In this document: positions 20,460-27,801 of the stretch, piece by piece
How positions within the stretch are numbered: the stretch's first letter is position 1
Layout of the letters: each line of letters opens with the position of its first letter
DNA from: Actinomycetota bacterium
GTDB taxonomy: Bacteria; Actinomycetota; Rubrobacteria; Rubrobacterales; Rubrobacteraceae
Length of the DNA: 64,000 bases
Reading direction: 5' to 3'
NCBI GenBank assembly: GCA_902810695.1
Contig: CADDYV010000006.1
Span: forward strand, 1 to 64,000
Notes under the pieces: generated by a model
Told to the model about the DNA's origin: nothing
What the model saw: only the letters and a program-made list of their open reading frames with translations
Database searches by the model: none
Translations under genes and position numbers: made by a program

Positions 20460-21041
20460 TTACCCTGAAGCTAGGGGCGGCCAGATCAGGTGGCGATCAA
20501 CGCCAAACGGATCGAATACCGCCGGAAGGTGCTGGTTGGATCCGAGCATGCAGAACTCGGGCGCCGGACCCAGAACCATCTGACGACGCCAGAGGATCGT
20601 ATCAGGCTGCTCTGTCCAGGGTTCGAGCCGGGCGTAGAAGTCCTCGTAGCTCATATCTGAGGGTTTGGTCAGCCAGATCGCGGACCCGGATCCTGTGATC
20701 TCTGGGTTTCCCGCCTTCAGCCTGTAGAGCCCTCCGGCCCCGCCCGCGGCTGCATGTGCCGCCGCATCGTGCGGTTCCTTGCGCCGGCCGCTGACTGCGG
20801 CTTCGTTAAGAGGATCCAGCGCAAAAGACCCCCGTGTCAAATACCAGTCCTCGTAAACGCGGGGCTCGGAACCGGCCCACAGAGCGCCTTCGATGCGAAA
20901 AGTCGCAGAACGGAGGAAGCCTTCCGGCGGAGTAGAAGCCGCGAGCGTCTCGTGGAAACCGATGAGGTTTCGCTCGTAGACATCGGTTGGGATTTCGGGC
21001 CACGGCCAGTGCCAGAAGAGATAAGCGAGCACACTCTCCAT
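20460..21041 (-). CDS. Conserved-looking protein of unknown function
   Basis: A 193-residue protein with no family recognised. It has a Trp-rich N-terminus (YLFWHWPWPEIP), a central hydrophilic region with an Ala/Gly loop, and a C-terminal part with WRRQMVLGPAPEFCM and HLIWPPLA. No signal peptide or membrane span is clear. ATG 21041 is chosen over 21113 because AAGGAGCG lies 5 nt upstream. It converges with the transglycosylase gene (22 bp between stops) and diverges from modA. Confidence 0.6.
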   Translation of the reverse strand: MESVLAYLFWHWPWPEIPTDVYERNLIGFHETLAASTPPEGFLRSATFRIEGALWAGSEPRVYEDWYLTRGSFALDPLNEAAVSGRRKEPHDAAAHAAAGGAGGLYRLKAGNPEITGSGSAIWLTKPSDMSYEDFYARLEPWTEQPDTILWRRQMVLGPAPEFCMLGSNQHLPAVFDPFGVDRHLIWPPLASG

Positions 21042-21198
21042 GACGCTCCTTGCTTCGTTCTGTTTACGCGAGCAGATTAGCCGAGACGGAACTTTGCTAC
21101 AAGCAACCCGCAAGTTTCGTGCACTTTACCCAAAGTCTGCTGACCCGGCTTTCTTTAACATAAACGTAGGACTGGTAGCCAGATAGAGGACTAAGAGC

Positions 21199-22062
21199 TT
21201 GAAGAATGGCTTGCGAGTAAACCGGGTAACGGCGGTGTGCCTGGTGTTAGCGGTACTTGCCGTGGTGATGCTTGCAGGGTGTGGCGGAAGCTCAAGTGCC
21301 GCGAGCGGCAAACCTTCAACCGGTGGAAAGGGACAGGCAAGAAGTGCGACGCTCACCGTACTCGCCGCCTCCTCGCTTACGGACGCTTTCGGACAGCTCT
21401 CCAGGACATTCGAGAAGCAGAACCCCGGCGCCAAAGTGCGCACCAGTTTCGGCGCGAGCTCCACGCTTCTTACCCAGATACAGCAGGGAGCCCCGGCCGA
21501 CATCTTCGCCTCGGCGGATACAGCCAAGATGAATACCGCCCGGAAAGGCGGCCTGATCTCCGGCAGGCCAGAGGTGTTCGCCAGAAACCATGAGGTCGTG
21601 GTCGTCCCCAAGTCAAACCCCGCGAATATCAAGAGCTTCAAGGACCTCGCAAAACCGGGTACCAAGCTCGTCCTCGCCGAAGACGGCGTTCCCGCAGCCG
21701 TGTATGCGAAGGAGATACTCGGCAACACTGCCAAAGATCCCCAATACGGCCCGTCGTTCAAGAAGGCCGTGCTCTCCAATATAGTCTCGCGGGAATCGGA
21801 CGTGCGGGCGTCGGTGAACCGGGTGGTCGTGGGGGACGCTGATGCGACCTTCTGCTACGCCAGCGACGTTACTCCAGACATCCGGGACAAAGTCAAGGTT
21901 GTGAAGATCCCCAAAAACCTGAACGTGATCGCCACCTACCCAATAGCTGTCCTGAAGGGATCCAAGCACAAGGAACTGGCCCGGAAGTGGGTCAGGCTGG
22001 TCACGAGCGTCTACGGCCAGCGGGTGCTCAAGAAGTGGGGCTTCAAGCCCATCGCCAGGTGA
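21199..22062 (+). CDS. modA: Molybdate ABC transporter substrate-binding lipoprotein
   Basis: A 287-residue periplasmic-type binding protein for molybdate/tungstate. The signal sequence ends in the lipobox LAGC, so the mature protein is lipid-anchored. The family motifs ASSLTDAF, FGASSTLLTQIQQGAPADIFASAD (read as consecutive strands) and NRVVVGDADATFCY are present. The start is TTG 21199. It overlaps the permease gene by 4 bp. Confidence 0.94.
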   Translation: MKNGLRVNRVTAVCLVLAVLAVVMLAGCGGSSSAASGKPSTGGKGQARSATLTVLAASSLTDAFGQLSRTFEKQNPGAKVRTSFGASSTLLTQIQQGAPADIFASADTAKMNTARKGGLISGRPEVFARNHEVVVVPKSNPANIKSFKDLAKPGTKLVLAEDGVPAAVYAKEILGNTAKDPQYGPSFKKAVLSNIVSRESDVRASVNRVVVGDADATFCYASDVTPDIRDKVKVVKIPKNLNVIATYPIAVLKGSKHKELARKWVRLVTSVYGQRVLKKWGFKPIAR

Positions 22063-22892
22063 AGAAGAACAAACGAAAATCTCTCTTTCGCAGGGTTCCT
22101 AGAGACAGGGACGGGCTTGCCTCCGGACTGGCCGTAACGGCGCTCGCGCTGCTCGCGGGGTTCATAAGCCTGCCCCTGATCGGTCTCGTCCTCTGGACCG
22201 TGGATGAAAGCTCCTGGCGGGCCATAACCTCCCCGGAAGCGCGCGATGCTCTGCTCTTAAGCATCAAGACTACTTCGATCGCCATGACCCTCATAATAGC
22301 CATCGGGACCCCGGCAGCCTATCTTCTGGCACGAGCCAGCTTCCCTGGCAAACGGATTCTGGATAGCCTCATAGATCTGCCGGCTGTCTTACCGCCGTCT
22401 GCCGCGGGCATAGCTTTGCTCCTGACTTTCGGCAGGATGGGGCTGATAGGAAAACCTCTTGGGCTCTCCGTTACCTTTACCACCGTGGCGGTGATCATGG
22501 CCCAGGTCTTCGTTTCGGCCCACTTCTACGTCCGGCAGGCGGCTGTGGGGTTCTCCCAGGTCGGGCGGGAGCCGGAAGAGGCGGCTCTGGTGGATGGGGC
22601 CGGGCTGTTCGGCGCTTTTGCAAGGGTTACGCTCCCGCTCTCGTTTCCGGCGCTGCTGGCTGGGGCGGTAACGGCCTGGGCTCGCGCGCTGGGCGAGTTC
22701 GGCGCCACCATAATCTTCGCCGGTTCTCTCCAGGGCACGACCGAGACCATCCCCCTGGCGATCTACAATACGCTCCAGAAGGGGAATTTCGACGCAGCCG
22801 TAGCCCTCTCCGTGCTCGTTCTCGGCTTCGCTTTCGTGGTCATGCTGGTCGCGAGGTTCCTGACCCGCCGGGCGGTGGAGTTCAAAGAGTAA
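22059..22892 (+). CDS. modB: Molybdate ABC transporter permease
   Basis: A 277-residue inner-membrane permease with about six spans. The cytoplasmic EAA loop that docks the ATPase is present (EPEEAALVDGAGLFGAFARVTLP, about residues 179-201). The GTG at 22059 overlaps the modA stop. No ATPase gene (modC) follows: the next gene is convergent and unrelated, so the ATPase must be encoded elsewhere or shared. Confidence 0.93.
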   Translation: MKKNKRKSLFRRVPRDRDGLASGLAVTALALLAGFISLPLIGLVLWTVDESSWRAITSPEARDALLLSIKTTSIAMTLIIAIGTPAAYLLARASFPGKRILDSLIDLPAVLPPSAAGIALLLTFGRMGLIGKPLGLSVTFTTVAVIMAQVFVSAHFYVRQAAVGFSQVGREPEEAALVDGAGLFGAFARVTLPLSFPALLAGAVTAWARALGEFGATIIFAGSLQGTTETIPLAIYNTLQKGNFDAAVALSVLVLGFAFVVMLVARFLTRRAVEFKE

Positions 22893-22909
22893 GAAAGGTT
22901 CTCGGGTGG

Positions 22910-25255
22910 CTAGCTCCGCAGCCTGGAGCTGATCTTCCTGGCGATGAGGTTGGCGTAGGCCCGCGCGCCGTTGGGACGGAGGTGGATCCCATCGTCCCAG
23001 AAATATCCGGGGTGGCCCGCGCTCGCAGATTTCCAGTCTACCAGTATGGCCTTGTTGTGATACTGCTTCACTTTCTCGGACAGCATCTGGTCGTTGGACT
23101 GCTCCCAGGGGCGGGGGACCTTGTCGTTCACGACCACGACCAGACGCGTGCCTTTAAGGATATTCATCATCTCGTCGAACTGCTGGGAGGTGAAGGGGCC
23201 ATTGTTGCCTATATCCACGATCACGACGTTGCCGAGCTGTCCCTGATCGCGGCGACTCTTGAGAATGTCCAGCGCGGCCTGGACCTGGAGACCTTCCTGG
23301 GCATCAATTCTGGCGTTGCCGCCGAGATCCTGCTGAAGCTCATTCGCGGCTCCGAGCATCACCGAGTCGCCTACGGCGCTGACGCTACCCAGGTTAACTC
23401 TGGAGTGAGATGCCTTGCCCGGCGATGCGGCGTTCGCGGTTCTGTGTTTTACCGAAGTGTGCAACCTGCCGTTTTCCTTCTTGTGGACCGTGGTTGCTTT
23501 TGGTCCGGTGTGGATGGACTTCACGGAGAGGTAAGAGGGTGGGGCTGGCTGGCGGGCGTTGGCCAGCACGACGCAGAGCGTTACGCAGAGAGCCAGGACC
23601 GCTCCAGCGATGGTGCTCCACTGCACTCTCAGACGCCATCCTCTGGCTCCACGCGCCTCACGCAGAGAGTTCCATATCCGCCCCAGTGCTCCGCGCCGGA
23701 TCGGATTCTCAACGAAGCGATATGAAAGGTCCGCGAGTACGAGCGTCACGAAGATCCGGATCGCGAACAACCGCAGCCCGCCGATGGGCACATCCAGCCC
23801 CGGCCGGGTAACCTCGAAGACGGGCCAGTGCCAGAGGTAGATGCTGTAGGAGCGCAGGCCCACCCATCGCAGCGGCTGCTGTTCCAGAACGTACCTACCA
23901 AGATGAGCGCGCGGGTGAACGGCAACCGCTATCACCGCGACGGTGGTGAGCGAAACCGCGGCGAAGCCGCCCTGATAGAGAAACGGCTGAAACTCATTCA
24001 TCTTGAAGCAGAACATGGCAAGCCCACCGAGGGCGGCGAGGCCCGCAGCATCCAGGAGCAGGGGAGAAGACCTGTCCCAGAAGCTTCGGAGTTGCCCTAC
24101 CAGGCGGGCATTTCCGGCTCGGAGACGCCGGGCGGCAACGAGAGACCCCGCTCCGGCTGATGCCATAGTCTGGTCCGGCGACCACACGAAGGCGAGCGCG
24201 GCCCCGAACAACAGTTCCGCGGCTCGGGTGCCTGTGCCGTAGTAGAGGCGCGAGGGATCAACGTTCGGCTGGTACAGCAAGGCCATCAGGACGCTTGAGG
24301 CCGCTGCGAGAGCGAGACTGAAGACGAACATCCCACGCCGCCGCAGCAGGAGCATCCCGGCGAAGAACAGGAGCGGCCAGAGTATGTAGAATTGCTCTTC
24401 GACCGCCAGGGACCAAAGATGCTGGAAGAGAGAGGGTCTTCCTACGGCCTCGAAGTACGACTGGTGCCTGAACACCAGATACCAGTTGGTAACGTAGAAA
24501 AATGCCGCCAGCGCATCGTCGCGGAGCCTCGCGGCCTCGCCGGGCAGGAAGATGACCGCGTAGGTGAGCACACCCAGAAGCAACGCGTAGAGCGCGGGCA
24601 AAAGCCTTCTCGCACGCCGCAACCAAAAAGCCTTCAGGCTGATGCGACCCCGCTTCTGCCACTCCGCCAGGAGGAGCGAGGTGATCAGATACCCGCTCAG
24701 GACGAAGAAGATCGAAACTCCCAGGAAACCCCCCGGAAGCCAGTTGATGTTCGCGTGATAGAAGAGCACGGCGATGACCGCCAGAGCGCGCAACCCGTCG
24801 AGACCAGGGAGGTGGGGGAGATTCGCGCCCCTCGTCTTCTTCGGAGGTGTGGTCTCTGGGGTGATCTTGCGGCGAACGAAGCGGGCGGTCGTCCGCCCGA
24901 AGATCAGCTCGTCCCCGTCATCTATCCGCTCCCGGCTAACGGGGGAGCCCCGCAGAATGGTCCCGTTGGCAGAGTCAAGGTCCTCGACGACGAAGCCGCC
25001 TTCCGCGCGCGAAATCTGCGCGTGCTCGCGGGAGATGTAAGGGTCTTTGATGACCACATCACAATTTTTCGAGCGGCCGATGGACCACGGTCCCGGGCCT
25101 TCCAGCCGATACGCGCTGCCCTCTACGACGAGATCCACGATCTCCCGCCCCGAACCGCCGGGCTCACCGATTCCGCCCGCAGGCATGTGGGGAGGACGCC
25201 GCGAATCTCCCTTGCCCCTGCGCAGGGTGCTGGTGGAGGGCAATCCTCGCGGCAT
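22910..25255 (-). CDS. FHA domain - acyltransferase-3 - SGNH fusion protein
   Basis: A 781-residue membrane protein of unusual build. Residues 40-130 form an FHA domain, which reads phosphothreonine, with the conserved GR (60-61), SREH (75-78) and SANGT (96-100). Residues about 148-530 are an acyltransferase-3 (OatA-type) domain with about ten spans, beginning LPGLDGLRALAV and holding His167. A basic linker leads to an SGNH/GDSL hydrolase domain (625-775) with Ser631 in GDS and the Asp755-x-x-His758 pair. OatA-like enzymes O-acetylate cell-wall glycans or surface polymers. The FHA head suggests control by Ser/Thr kinases. A shorter start at ATG 25186 would still keep the FHA domain. Confidence 0.9.
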   Translation of the reverse strand: MPRGLPSTSTLRRGKGDSRRPPHMPAGGIGEPGGSGREIVDLVVEGSAYRLEGPGPWSIGRSKNCDVVIKDPYISREHAQISRAEGGFVVEDLDSANGTILRGSPVSRERIDDGDELIFGRTTARFVRRKITPETTPPKKTRGANLPHLPGLDGLRALAVIAVLFYHANINWLPGGFLGVSIFFVLSGYLITSLLLAEWQKRGRISLKAFWLRRARRLLPALYALLLGVLTYAVIFLPGEAARLRDDALAAFFYVTNWYLVFRHQSYFEAVGRPSLFQHLWSLAVEEQFYILWPLLFFAGMLLLRRRGMFVFSLALAAASSVLMALLYQPNVDPSRLYYGTGTRAAELLFGAALAFVWSPDQTMASAGAGSLVAARRLRAGNARLVGQLRSFWDRSSPLLLDAAGLAALGGLAMFCFKMNEFQPFLYQGGFAAVSLTTVAVIAVAVHPRAHLGRYVLEQQPLRWVGLRSYSIYLWHWPVFEVTRPGLDVPIGGLRLFAIRIFVTLVLADLSYRFVENPIRRGALGRIWNSLREARGARGWRLRVQWSTIAGAVLALCVTLCVVLANARQPAPPSYLSVKSIHTGPKATTVHKKENGRLHTSVKHRTANAASPGKASHSRVNLGSVSAVGDSVMLGAANELQQDLGGNARIDAQEGLQVQAALDILKSRRDQGQLGNVVIVDIGNNGPFTSQQFDEMMNILKGTRLVVVVNDKVPRPWEQSNDQMLSEKVKQYHNKAILVDWKSASAGHPGYFWDDGIHLRPNGARAYANLIARKISSRLRS

Positions 25256-25468
25256 ACGGAGGTTCCTAGCTCCCGCCGCCGTTCAACGAATTGCTCTCAT
25301 GACAGCAAGTATTGACGGCCTGATCGCCGGAGATGGAACAGTTGCGTGAAGCCCGTTTAAGGCCCTGCATCCTCTTTCCACCCGCTACGTCCTCCCTCGT
25401 TGCGTGAGTGGATAAAGAAAGAGTATCAGAGGGGCTCTAAATTGACCACCTGAAAGCTCTAGAAATTT

Positions 25469-25687
25469 CTATGCCAAGCCCTCGTCGGTGAGCACCATCA
25501 CATCGGTCGCCTTTACGAGGGCGGTAGCCCTCATGCCAGCTTCGAGCCCGAGTTCGTCGCAGCTTTCGCGTGTGATCAGGGCAACCACGTGGTTATCTCC
25601 GACCTGGAGCGTAACTTTTGCTGCGACATCGTCCTTGACGACCTCGGTGATCGTACCGGGCAGACGGTTACGGGTGCTGAGCTTCAT
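25469..25687 (-). CDS. Mop-domain (molbindin/TOBE) molybdate-binding protein
   Basis: A 72-residue single Mop (TOBE) domain of the kind that binds molybdate or tungstate as multimers. It begins MKLSTRNRLPGTITEV, matching the MKxSxRNxLxG start of molbindins, and continues through VALITRESCDELGL and ATALVKATDVMV. Its first 20 bp overlap the end of the HTH gene, so they are translationally coupled. It lies 2.6 kb from modA-modB. Confidence 0.92.
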   Translation of the reverse strand: MKLSTRNRLPGTITEVVKDDVAAKVTLQVGDNHVVALITRESCDELGLEAGMRATALVKATDVMVLTDEGLA

Positions 25688-25991
25688 CGCTTTTCTCTCC
25701 TTCCATCGCCAGTAGCCCGAGCTGGAGAACCAGCCGTGCCTCGGATTCTTTTAAGTCTAAACCAGTCAGCTTCTGTATGCGCTCCAGGCGGTAGAGCAAA
25801 CTGTTGCGGTGCAGAAAGAGCCTGTCTGCGGCCTCGCTCGCATTGGTGCCCGCGTCGAAGTAGACCGCCAGCGTGCGCGTCAGGTCGCTGCCGCGTTCCC
25901 GGTCGTAGGCGACCAGGGGCTCCACCACCTCGCGGAAGGGTTTCAGATCCGGCGAGCGAGAGAGTTTAGCGAGTAGCAGAGCAGGGTCCAT
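25668..25991 (-). CDS. PucR-type helix-turn-helix protein
   Basis: A 107-residue protein equal to the C-terminal HTH domain of PucR/CdaR-family regulators: LVAYDRERGSDLTRTLAVYF, then DAGTNASEAADRLFLHRNSL and LYRLERIQKLTGLDL. The usual N-terminal sensory domain is absent. ATG 25991 is favoured because AAGG precedes it. The gene overlaps the Mop gene by 20 bp, so together they encode the two halves (DNA-binding and oxyanion-binding) found joined in ModE regulators. It is divergent from the TPR gene, with 48 bp between starts. Confidence 0.85.
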   Translation of the reverse strand: MDPALLLAKLSRSPDLKPFREVVEPLVAYDRERGSDLTRTLAVYFDAGTNASEAADRLFLHRNSLLYRLERIQKLTGLDLKESEARLVLQLGLLAMEGEKSDEAQHP

Positions 25992-26039
25992 AGGGCCTTC
26001 GTTGTAACAGGTGGTGGGGATTCGTGCTAAAAAGTCCTC

Positions 26040-26381
26040 ATGCAAAGCGGAGAATCCAGAGCCGAGACATTTCGCAAACTTCTCGATAGGGACCCCAACA
26101 ACCCTATGATCCTGTGCTCGCTGGGCATCGAGCTGTTCAAGCAGAAGAATTATCCGGAGGCGCGGGAACATCTGGAGCGGGCGGTCGAGAACAAGCCGGA
26201 TTACTCCGTGGCATACCGGATGCTCGGGCGCACGCTCTACGAGCTGCACCAGGACACCGAGGCGCGCCAGATTTTCGAGAGAGGACGCCAGGTAGCCGAG
26301 GAGAACAGAGACCTCCAGACGGTGAAGGAGATAGATGTCTTCATGCGCCGGTTGGAGAGAAGAGCCGAAGAAGGCTGGTGA
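26040..26381 (+). CDS. Small TPR-repeat protein
   Basis: A 113-residue soluble protein with about two and a half tetratricopeptide repeats: residues 19-52 (NNPMILCSLGIELFKQKNYP) and 53-86 (YSVAYRMLGRTLYELHQDTE). TPRs mediate protein-protein contacts; no enzyme domain is present. It may share a divergent promoter with the HTH-Mop pair. Confidence 0.82.
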   Translation: MQSGESRAETFRKLLDRDPNNPMILCSLGIELFKQKNYPEAREHLERAVENKPDYSVAYRMLGRTLYELHQDTEARQIFERGRQVAEENRDLQTVKEIDVFMRRLERRAEEGW

Positions 26382-26473
26382 TTGGAGAACATCCCCGGCC
26401 AGATCGTTCGCCCGTCAGCCAAAGTATTCGGAACGTGGACTGATAGGGTTGGCCGTCTGCTAACATCCTCGAA

Positions 26474-26932
26474 ATGTCCGAGACTACCGTAGGTATCTTC
26501 GTTGACTACGAGAGCCCGCTCGCCCGCCGGGTAGCAGGCGATATATGGTCCGGGCTGGCGAGGGCTTCGCTGCGCACCGGCCGCGCAAAGACGACTGCCA
26601 TTTGGGAGAGCCTCGGGGAGAAAGAGGAGCCGGAGAAGATCGAAGGTAGATCAGTCTACGTTTTCGTCGTCGGCCAGGACCGCCCCGAGGCCGTGGAGAA
26701 CGTCGGAGCCGTTGTGAAGCCGGACAATGGGCCTCTTTACGGGGTGGTGGTCGCCGTCCCGGATCGGCCGAGCCCGCTGGCCGGATCTCTTCTGTATCAG
26801 GGAGTCGAACGCCTTACCGGAAGCGGCGTCAAAGCCGGGACCATAGAGCCCGCCCTGCTGCACGCTATTCCTCAAGAGTGCGAGTCCTACGCCGGCAGGC
26901 TCCTCGAACGGCTGGGAAAAATCTCGGGATGA
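26474..26932 (+). CDS. Unknown alpha/beta protein
   Basis: A 152-residue protein, not recognised. Alternating strands and helices (TTVGIFVDYES, RSVYVFVVGQD, YGVVVAVPDRP) suggest a small Rossmann-like or flavodoxin-like fold, but no binding motif is clear. No signal or membrane segment. It precedes the DUF92 gene by 33 bp and is probably cotranscribed with it. Confidence 0.6.
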   Translation: MSETTVGIFVDYESPLARRVAGDIWSGLARASLRTGRAKTTAIWESLGEKEEPEKIEGRSVYVFVVGQDRPEAVENVGAVVKPDNGPLYGVVVAVPDRPSPLAGSLLYQGVERLTGSGVKAGTIEPALLHAIPQECESYAGRLLERLGKISG

Positions 26933-26965
26933 GCGTCGAGCCTCTCTGCCGCGCGAGGCAGCAAG

Positions 26966-27667
26966 ATGTTTGAAGGGGTTTTCGCCGCTGTAGTAGTGAC
27001 GGCGGCTTTCGCCGCGCTCGCTTACCTGCTAGGGATGGTCAGCCGGAGCGGGGCAGTGGGCGGGTTCGTGGTGGGGGCTGTGATCTACGCTTCTTTAGGC
27101 TGGCAGGGGTTTGCGATCCTGGCGCTGTTCGTGATCGGCGGCTCGGCCCTTACCCGTCTCGGATACCGGATAAAGCGAAGCAGGGGAGTAGCCGAGGCTG
27201 GCGGCGGGCGCCGCGGCGCCAGAAACGCCTTCGCGAACTGCGCCGTTGCGATCTTCTGCGCGCTGGCGGCCAGGGCCTCACACGACTACGAACCGTTTGC
27301 GGCGGCCTTCGTCTCCTCTCTGGGAGCGGCGTTCGCGGACACGAGCGAGTCCGAGATCGGGCAGCTCCTCGGACGCGCACCCCGCCTCATTACGAGTATG
27401 GGGAAAGTCCCGCCCGGCACCGACGGTGCCATCTCGCTGCCGGGAACGCTGGCAGGGGTTAGCGCGGCGGCGATAACAGCGGCTCTCGCGCTCGCGCTCG
27501 GGCTGCTCGTGGGACCGGGAGCGGCGGGGTTCGCAGCCCTCGCGGCGCTCTGCGGAACCGTGGTAGATAGCATCCTCGGCGCCACGGTACCCCGTCTCGG
27601 CAACGAGTTGACCAACTTTCTGTGCACGCTCGTCGCCGCAGTTATCGGACTTTTTCTCGCCGCATAG
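26966..27667 (+). CDS. DUF92 family integral membrane protein
   Basis: A 233-residue membrane protein with about six spans and the DUF92 signatures GAVGGFVVGAVIY, AFADTSESEIGQLLG and GKVPPGTDGAISLPGT. DUF92 members include plant VTE6 phytyl-phosphate kinases and TMEM19; many bacterial ones are thought to phosphorylate isoprenyl phosphates, but the substrate here is not known. Spans are rich in Ala/Val/Leu. Confidence 0.85.
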   Translation: MFEGVFAAVVVTAAFAALAYLLGMVSRSGAVGGFVVGAVIYASLGWQGFAILALFVIGGSALTRLGYRIKRSRGVAEAGGGRRGARNAFANCAVAIFCALAARASHDYEPFAAAFVSSLGAAFADTSESEIGQLLGRAPRLITSMGKVPPGTDGAISLPGTLAGVSAAAITAALALALGLLVGPGAAGFAALAALCGTVVDSILGATVPRLGNELTNFLCTLVAAVIGLFLAA

Positions 27668-27801
27668 GGGTGATATATTAAGTTTATGAACGCTGGGTAT
27701 CATAAGGGTTTAAGCGCAGACTCCCGACTATAGGTTCCCACGCGCTTTTCTAGAGTTCTAAAATCCCGAAATCAACGAAACTACGTTCGGAGGAGTCTTA
27801 C

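Noticed and set aside
27668-27801. Possible T-box leader before leuS
   Set aside because: The conserved T-box sequence (AGGGTGGNACCGCG type) and a terminator hairpin are not seen in this 134-bp gap.
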